DNA of 10,594 nt from Spirochaetales bacterium (GTDB lineage: Bacteria > Spirochaetota > Spirochaetia > DSM-27196 > PWMO01). The position numbers and the translations under genes were made by a program. Below the pieces are notes generated by a model that saw only the letters and a program-made list of their open reading frames with translations, searched no databases and had not been told where the DNA came from. The DNA is taken from the NCBI GenBank assembly GCA_007130025.1, contig SLTF01000340.1:1-10594 (forward strand). Reading direction: 5' to 3'. Each line of letters begins with the position of its first letter. The stretch's first letter is position 1. Of this stretch, positions 6,449-10,594 are shown piece by piece.

Positions 6449-6477
6449 AGTATGGTACGCAAAGAGAAACTGCACAA
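6449..6477 (-). promoter_or_regulatory. Promoter of the threonine aldolase gene
   Basis: On the minus strand TTGTGC (6472-6477), a 17-bp spacer and CATACT (6449-6454) end exactly 6 nt before the ATG, with no Shine-Dalgarno sequence. A possible -10 for the divergent GNAT gene (TATGGT, 6451-6456, plus strand, no clear -35) overlaps it, so the two could compete for polymerase. Confidence 0.6.
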
Positions 6478-6497
6478 CCGTGCAGGCGGAGGAGCGC

Positions 6498-7613
6498 ATG
6501 AACGTACGACCGATGAACCCCGAAGAGAGCCGCGAAACCAGGGGTGTGGCACGCCGCTGTTTTGGTGCGTTTGCAATGATCTTTTTCGACTTTGGCGCGC
6601 ACACCCTGGTGTGTGAAGAGGACGGACGGATTCTGGGCGGGGCTGCGCTCGGCCGGTTCAGCGCCGGGGAGCGTGAGGGTGGCGTGGTGAAGTGGATCTT
6701 CACCGCACCGGACGCGCAGGGACGGGGCGTGGCAAACCAGCTGCTCGCCGCGGCGATGGCGTGGTTTGACGAGGAAGCGTGCACCGACGTGTTCGCGTGC
6801 ATCGAAGGCTACAACACCGCCTCGAGCAACCGGTTCTTTGATGCCGGGTTTCGCCCGATGGGGTTCCGCGACCAGATCGCGCGGTTTGGGTCCCACCTTC
6901 CGCGCGTCTGGCTGAAGTCGTTCCACGTCATTGATGTTGGCCACTTCCTCTGGGTTCGCACCTCCGACGGGGAAACGGCCGACGCTTCGGCCGGTGGGGC
7001 GAGCACTGCGACGCAACTCGCGGGGTGGAGTGTGACGGTAGTTCTGAATGCTGTGATGCTGGCGATGGTGACCGTCAGGACGGGCGGACCGGGATCGATC
7101 ACCGCCGAGCGTGCCCTGCACCTGCTGGTTGCGGTGACGCTGCTGTTCTCAGTGCGCATCGCGGCGATGTTGCTCACCGCCCGCGTGGTGAAGTTGCCGC
7201 TGCGCTACCGGCCCTGGGAGACCGGGCTCCTGCTTTCAGGGTTAGTGGGAGTGCTGTTTGGCGGCATTTTTCTGATTCCCGGTTCGGTGTATCCGCGCTC
7301 ACTGCGATGGCGCTACAGGGAGCTTCTGCCGAAGCTCGGCCCCGTCGCGGCGATGGGGGCAGGAGAGCTGGTCAGCCTGGGTTGGGTGCTCTGGTTGCTG
7401 ACGCGGTTTGTCGATCCGGGAGTCGGCTGGTACGGGGCGCTGGCTACCGCTGCGGCGCTTACGCGGGTAATGCTGGTTTTTGACGTGGTGCTGCCGGTCT
7501 TCCCGCTGGTCTGCTACAACGGCCGCCGCGTCCTGGACTGGAAACCGGCAATCTGGGCACTGCTTGCCGCCGCTTCGGGAGCGCTGCTGGTAGTGAGCGC
7601 GATGGCGCGGTGA
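6498..7613 (+). CDS. GNAT acetyltransferase fused to a six-helix, site-2-protease-like membrane domain
   Basis: Residues 1 to about 145 form a GNAT N-acetyltransferase: WIFTAPDAQGRGVANQLL (66-83) carries the acetyl-CoA loop QGRGVA, followed by the ASSNRFFDAGFRPMGF strand. After a short linker come about six membrane helices (roughly 174-194, 206-228, 242-260, 282-302, 311-334, 350-369). Their pattern recalls M50 site-2 proteases: RIAAMLLTAR then RYRPWETGLLLS, a Pro-Gly-Ser-Val-Tyr (261-265) in the place of the family's PGAxY, AMGAGELVSLGW like AGPxxNL, and LPVFPLVCYNGRRVLDW like NLLPIPPLDGxKVLxW. The HExxH motif would fall at R220-I-A-A-M224, so zinc and activity would be lost. The membrane-domain assignment is inference; a novel transporter-like or anchor domain is the alternative. 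The start ATG has a strong GGAGGAG site 5 nt upstream. The gene is divergent from the aldolase gene. Confidence 0.8.
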   Translation: MNVRPMNPEESRETRGVARRCFGAFAMIFFDFGAHTLVCEEDGRILGGAALGRFSAGEREGGVVKWIFTAPDAQGRGVANQLLAAAMAWFDEEACTDVFACIEGYNTASSNRFFDAGFRPMGFRDQIARFGSHLPRVWLKSFHVIDVGHFLWVRTSDGETADASAGGASTATQLAGWSVTVVLNAVMLAMVTVRTGGPGSITAERALHLLVAVTLLFSVRIAAMLLTARVVKLPLRYRPWETGLLLSGLVGVLFGGIFLIPGSVYPRSLRWRYRELLPKLGPVAAMGAGELVSLGWVLWLLTRFVDPGVGWYGALATAAALTRVMLVFDVVLPVFPLVCYNGRRVLDWKPAIWALLAAASGALLVVSAMAR

Positions 7614-7631
7614 GTGTTCTCGGTACTGTCT

Positions 7632-8141
7632 TCAGGGGCTGTGCAGGACAAACGAAGCCGATTCCGGCGCACTGATCGCGGTTGCGGTTCCCGAGGGATC
7701 GATCACGGTGATTGTCCCTTCGTGAACCGTGGCTCCGCGTCGGCTCACGGTGAACGCCGCGTCCGTGGCTCGAACAGTGAACCCGCCGGCCTCAACCGAC
7801 ACGTCGGCGTCTGCGTGGACATCAATCCGTCCGGCGTGAAGGAGGATGGCGGTCTCGGGCAGGACCGAGGTTACTTTGATCTGCGTGAACGCCGCGACAT
7901 CAAGCCTGACTCCGTCGCGCTCCGCGGTGATGGAGCTGTCGCGCCAGGTGGTCAGGGTTGTTTCCGCTCCAATCGGGCGACCGATGACCGCCCGTCGCCA
8001 CGACGCATCGCCCGCACGCAGCTCCGCCTGCCCCTGAGAGCTGGTTACCTCGAGCGCGTGGAGGGCTGCCGATCCGGCCAGCAACCACGCAAGTACCGCG
8101 GCGACACGCGCCACCGAGGTTCCCATCGGTTGTCGCCTCAC
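7632..8141 (-). CDS. Exported FecR-domain protein
   Basis: The 169-residue protein has a Sec signal peptide (hydrophobic stretch VAAVLAWLLAGSAALHA, probable cut after AHA near residue 29) and then one FecR-type beta domain: VTSSQGQAELRAGD at its start, PIGAETTLTTWRDSSITAERDGVRLDV in the middle, and repeated strands to the end. Unlike true FecR anti-sigma regulators it has no cytoplasmic sigma-binding part or membrane helix, and no sigma-factor gene lies nearby, so it is probably a free periplasmic or surface-bound protein of the wider FecR-domain class. The start is GTG 8141, which overlaps the stop of the upstream gene (GTGA) and has a GGGAGGG ribosome binding site inside that gene. It is the last gene of a three-gene operon and faces the GNAT gene with an 18-bp gap and no visible terminator. 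Confidence 0.82.
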   Translation of the reverse strand: MRRQPMGTSVARVAAVLAWLLAGSAALHALEVTSSQGQAELRAGDASWRRAVIGRPIGAETTLTTWRDSSITAERDGVRLDVAAFTQIKVTSVLPETAILLHAGRIDVHADADVSVEAGGFTVRATDAAFTVSRRGATVHEGTITVIDPSGTATAISAPESASFVLHSP

Positions 8142-9412
8142 AGTTGTACCCTCCCGTGAAAACGAAGCACGCTCCGGGTTGGATCGCTGCCGAAGAGCAG
8201 CGCCGCTTCCGCGGAGAGCTCGACCCCATCGATCGGAACGACGGCAACGGCCGGATGGAGCTCGACGCCCAGGAATCGCCCGTTCGGTTCAATCCCGGTG
8301 CGCTCACCGGCACGCCCGCTGGGCACCCCAATCACCCTGAGGGCAAGCTCCGGGCGCACAAGGCCACCGCGATCGCCCAGGGCGATGGTGGTGGCGGCGC
8401 CAACCTCGCCGACAACCGTATCGGAAGGAGGTTCTGCGTATACCGCTGCAACCGGGGCACCCGCGGTGGCAGGGAACCGGGTGCTTCCGTTCATCCCTCC
8501 GGCGTAGAGCGATTGTCCCCAGACCTCTTGCAGCCAGCGCCCACCGGTCCGGTACAAAAGCCGTGTCTCGATCAGCGCGGCAAATCCCGCATCGTCCTCG
8601 ACGGTGGCGCTTACCCACGCGCCGTATGCGGTTGTGCGGTGAGTCAGGCTCTCGCTGATGGGACCATTCACCACAACACCACCGGCAACCGAATCGGATC
8701 GGCCGGCGGGCGTCGGCTGGGCAATGGTGCCAATCACCACAAACGCCGTATCCTGCCGCCCGGCCAGCGGTGTTCGCTCCACGTCGCCAATGAGTACCAC
8801 TGGACCGAGAAGCTCCGTTTCGCTTCCCGCCGCTACCAGACCGTTGATTGAGTCATCGACCAGGCGCAGAGACGCCGCGGCGAGCTGAACTCGAGTCCCG
8901 GGCCACCGCAATCTCAGCGAGAGCCCATCAGCGAGTTGATGGTACTCAAGCGCGTCGCGATTGGTGAAGAGCAGGTCGGAAGGTTCACGGAGGGCAATTC
9001 TCCCTAACTCGCCGGTTATCCACGCTCCCTGTATGTGGTCCGGGATGAGGAGGAGTTCGATGCCGGTCGGGCCAGGGTAGAGCACGAGCCCATCTTCCCG
9101 CGCAACAAAACCAAACTGCCGCTGCGCAGAGTAGGCAACACCGAAGGCTGCGCGATAGGTCAGCAGGCCACGATCGAGCTGTTGCGCCACCGCGAAAGAG
9201 AGCGATGCTTGATCGATCGCCGAAAAGACGCCGCCGGAGCCGTCTCCCGCGCGGGCGCTTCGGTGGGTGGCCGCGAACGACCAGTCATGGCCAACGATCT
9301 GTGCGAATACCGCCACCGGTGCCCAAAGCAGCGCCACCAGCATCACGGTCCCGATGATCGCTGGTCGCCACGGATGGCTGGGTGGGCGTCCGGCGAAACG
9401 GGAGGTGCTCAT
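8138..9412 (-). CDS. Exported protein, probable outer-membrane beta-barrel
   Basis: I do not recognise a named family. The 424-residue protein starts with a long signal peptide (charged start, helix IIGTVMLVALLWAPVAVFA, likely cut after A37). The mature part is rich in alternating polar and hydrophobic residues with many short strand-like segments (for example QASLSFAVAQQLDRGLLTYRA, SLRLRWPGTRVQLAAASLRL, TAYGAWVSATVED, AALLFGSDPTRSVLRFHGRVQL at the end), typical of outer-membrane barrels, though it ends in Leu rather than the usual Phe. The start ATG overlaps the upstream stop by 4 bp (ATGA), with a GGAG about 10 nt before it; the longer open frame upstream is Arg/Ser/Gly-rich and belongs to the shadow of the previous gene. 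It probably works with its two operon partners in the cell envelope. Periplasmic beta-rich protein is the alternative. Confidence 0.72.
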   Translation of the reverse strand: MSTSRFAGRPPSHPWRPAIIGTVMLVALLWAPVAVFAQIVGHDWSFAATHRSARAGDGSGGVFSAIDQASLSFAVAQQLDRGLLTYRAAFGVAYSAQRQFGFVAREDGLVLYPGPTGIELLLIPDHIQGAWITGELGRIALREPSDLLFTNRDALEYHQLADGLSLRLRWPGTRVQLAAASLRLVDDSINGLVAAGSETELLGPVVLIGDVERTPLAGRQDTAFVVIGTIAQPTPAGRSDSVAGGVVVNGPISESLTHRTTAYGAWVSATVEDDAGFAALIETRLLYRTGGRWLQEVWGQSLYAGGMNGSTRFPATAGAPVAAVYAEPPSDTVVGEVGAATTIALGDRGGLVRPELALRVIGVPSGRAGERTGIEPNGRFLGVELHPAVAVVPIDGVELSAEAALLFGSDPTRSVLRFHGRVQL

Positions 9413-9906
9413 CGTCGCATGACTCCGCGTTGAACCGGCGTTCCCTCGGGCAGGAGCGCCGCGGATCCCGCGTCGCCCTCGTGAAGTCGATGCACCAGAT
9501 CGATGATGTCGTTGCCGGGAATAATCTGTCCCGGCCGCTCCCAGGACGCAAAGAACCCCCGGTTCTGGAGAACACGGAAGGCAGACGCGGGTGCGGGGAG
9601 AACCTCGTATCGTAGATCCCCGGCGAGTCCGAAGAGCTGCATGGTAAGCAGGGCAACCTCTCCCTTCGTTGCCGCCGCAGTACCGCCAGGGACGCGATAT
9701 CCCAGGGATACCAGAAATCCGTCGATTGCGGTCACGGTATCCTGGGGATCGACGATGCCGGCGGCGGCGGTAAGAAACTCCTGAGCACGCGGAAGCGGAA
9801 TGGAATCGCGGCCCGCAAGGGTCGCCATCATCTCGCCGGTTTGGGCGCTCGCCCATCCGGTTGCCATCACTACCAACGCCGCACCGATCACGTATCCTCG
9901 ATTCAT
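9409..9906 (-). CDS. Small exported protein of unknown function, first gene of the FecR operon
   Basis: The 165-residue product has a clear Sec signal peptide (MNRGYVIGAALVVMATGWASA, likely cut after A21). The mature protein has no family I can name. Residues about 80-140 (TKGEVALLTMQLFGL, then AFRVLQNRGFF and IIDLVHRL) show a helical pattern somewhat like S-layer-homology or related envelope repeats; this is a weak resemblance. ATG 9906 was chosen because it puts the basic residue and hydrophobic core in normal signal-peptide order; ATG 9921 would add five residues. Its stop overlaps the next start by 4 bp, so translation of the three-gene operon is coupled. Confidence 0.72.
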   Translation of the reverse strand: MNRGYVIGAALVVMATGWASAQTGEMMATLAGRDSIPLPRAQEFLTAAAGIVDPQDTVTAIDGFLVSLGYRVPGGTAAATKGEVALLTMQLFGLAGDLRYEVLPAPASAFRVLQNRGFFASWERPGQIIPGNDIIDLVHRLHEGDAGSAALLPEGTPVQRGVMRR

Positions 9907-9916
9907 CTCGACCGCC

Positions 9917-9946
9917 AACATATCACGGTGCCGGGCGACGGCACAA
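9917..9946 (-). promoter_or_regulatory. Possible promoter of the three-gene envelope operon
   Basis: On the minus strand TTGTGC (9941-9946) and TATGTT (9917-9922) are 18 bp apart, with the start ATG 10 nt further on. The TTGTGC hexamer is the same as in the aldolase promoter. A perfect inverted repeat (9928-9944) lies in the spacer and touches the -35 box. Confidence 0.4.
9928..9944. repeat. Inverted repeat between the divergent genes, possible operator
   Basis: GTGCCG-GGCGA-CGGCAC is a perfect 6-bp dyad with a 5-base centre in the 80-bp gap between the divergent envelope operon and coiled-coil gene. It could bind a repressor of either side, or be chance in GC-rich DNA. Confidence 0.35.
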
Positions 9947-9986
9947 TCCCGACTTCAATACTCAGGATTGACGGAGAGCCCTTGCA

Positions 9987-10594
9987 ATGGGTACAAAACA
10001 ATCAACGAGTATGCAAAACCAAACGCCGAACGAGAACCCTTCGCACTCTGTGTCCGATCCGTTGGACGCATCAAGCGGGCTGACCGAGCAGGAGCAGCAG
10101 GAGATTCGCGCCCATATCGAGGCGGTGGCCGGAGAAAACCGCATTCCGGTTGACAGCGATGCCTTCCGGCTTGCCGGCGCGTCGCGAGGATTTGCGCTTC
10201 CGTTGGCGGTGCTCTGCATTACGCTCGTTCTGGTCGCCGGTTCCGTGCTTACCATGCACCGGCTGTTTACCCGCGACGAACGACTGATCCGGCAGACCGC
10301 GGGCGAGTTTGTGAGCGTAGAGGGGCGGTTGATTCGGGCACTTCGCGAAGAGTCCCGCGACCAGCTCAACGCAAAACAGCGGGAGATCTCCACCATCCGC
10401 TCCCGGCTCGCTCAACTCGAGGCCGAGCAGGCTGCGCTTGAAGCAGATTTTGACCAGCGAATCGCGGCCCGCGAGGCGGAGATCCGCGAAGAACTCGAGC
10501 GGGAAATTGTGGCGGAGCGGTCGCGGTTGATTGCCCAGGGACTGGGAAGCGCGGAGATCGATCGTCTCATGGAGCAGTTTGAGACCGAACGGGG
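9987..10594 (+). CDS. Single-pass membrane protein with long coiled coil, 3' end beyond window
   Basis: An open frame starts at ATG 9987 and runs off the right edge (202 codons visible). The order is: Gln/Asn/Ser-rich start (1-30), a short acidic helix (SGLTEQEQQEIRAHIEAVAGENRI, part given), one membrane helix at about 69-90 (FALPLAVLCITLVLVAGSVL), then from about 95 a highly charged heptad-like coiled coil (RSRLAQLEAEQAALEADFD and AAREAEIREELEREIV). This predicts an inner-membrane anchor with its coiled coil in the periplasm or cytoplasm. The family is not recognised; such proteins often act as scaffolds. A GGAG at 9973-9976 lies 10 nt before the start, making this one of the leader-bearing genes; ATG 10011 is an alternative start. 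Strong third-position GC bias and the coherent domain order support it as real. Confidence 0.82.
   Translation, partial: MGTKQSTSMQNQTPNENPSHSVSDPLDASSGLTEQEQQEIRAHIEAVAGENRIPVDSDAFRLAGASRGFALPLAVLCITLVLVAGSVLTMHRLFTRDERLIRQTAGEFVSVEGRLIRALREESRDQLNAKQREISTIRSRLAQLEAEQAALEADFDQRIAAREAEIREELEREIVAERSRLIAQGLGSAEIDRLMEQFETER

Noticed and set aside
6443..6802. N-terminal extension of the threonine aldolase frame up to 6802
   Set aside because: The extra 120 residues are Ser/Pro/Arg-rich and lie over the GNAT coding region; the promoter and the family's normal start both point to 6442.
7614..7631. Bidirectional terminator between the convergent GNAT and FecR genes
   Set aside because: The 18-bp gap has no stem-loop or T-run that I can see.

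Overview
The window is a GC-rich stretch of bacterial chromosome with densely packed genes on both strands. It comes from a diderm: there is a three-gene cassette of exported proteins that includes a probable outer-membrane beta-barrel and a periplasmic FecR-domain protein. The style of the envelope proteins and of the last gene (a charged amino end, one membrane helix, a long coiled coil) suggests a spirochaete-like organism. That assignment is an impression from memory, not proof. I found no rRNA, tRNA, CRISPR array, transposase, integrase or phage gene.

Layout. 3-296: end of an AlkA-type DNA glycosylase. 371-1891: a tandem two-domain HAD protein whose catalytic motifs are partly lost. 1994-2529: a small toxin-antitoxin pair lying between two copies of about 60 bp of the HAD gene's 3' end. 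2560-3477 (minus): an EamA/DMT transporter. 3555-4688 and 4698-5372: a two-gene operon of an unrecognised protein with kinase-like motifs and a UPF0173-type metallo-beta-lactamase hydrolase. 5369-6442 (minus): low-specificity threonine aldolase. 6498-7613: a GNAT acetyltransferase fused to a six-helix membrane domain that resembles a site-2 protease without its catalytic residues. 9906 down to 7632 (minus): three exported proteins with 4-bp overlaps (small periplasmic protein, probable barrel, FecR-domain protein). 9987-end: the start of a membrane-anchored coiled-coil protein.

No stretch over 300 bp lacks a gene; the longest gap is about 100 bp (1892-1993). Five genes that begin a transcription unit have a -10-like hexamer only 6 or 7 nt before the start codon, and four of these have no Shine-Dalgarno sequence. 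Genes inside operons, and the GNAT gene, do have one. This points to leaderless mRNAs as a regular mode of expression here.

Most promising for novelty are the kinase-like protein with its hydrolase partner, the acetyltransferase/pseudo-protease fusion, the toxin-antitoxin insertion between gene-end repeats, and the leaderless promoter pattern.
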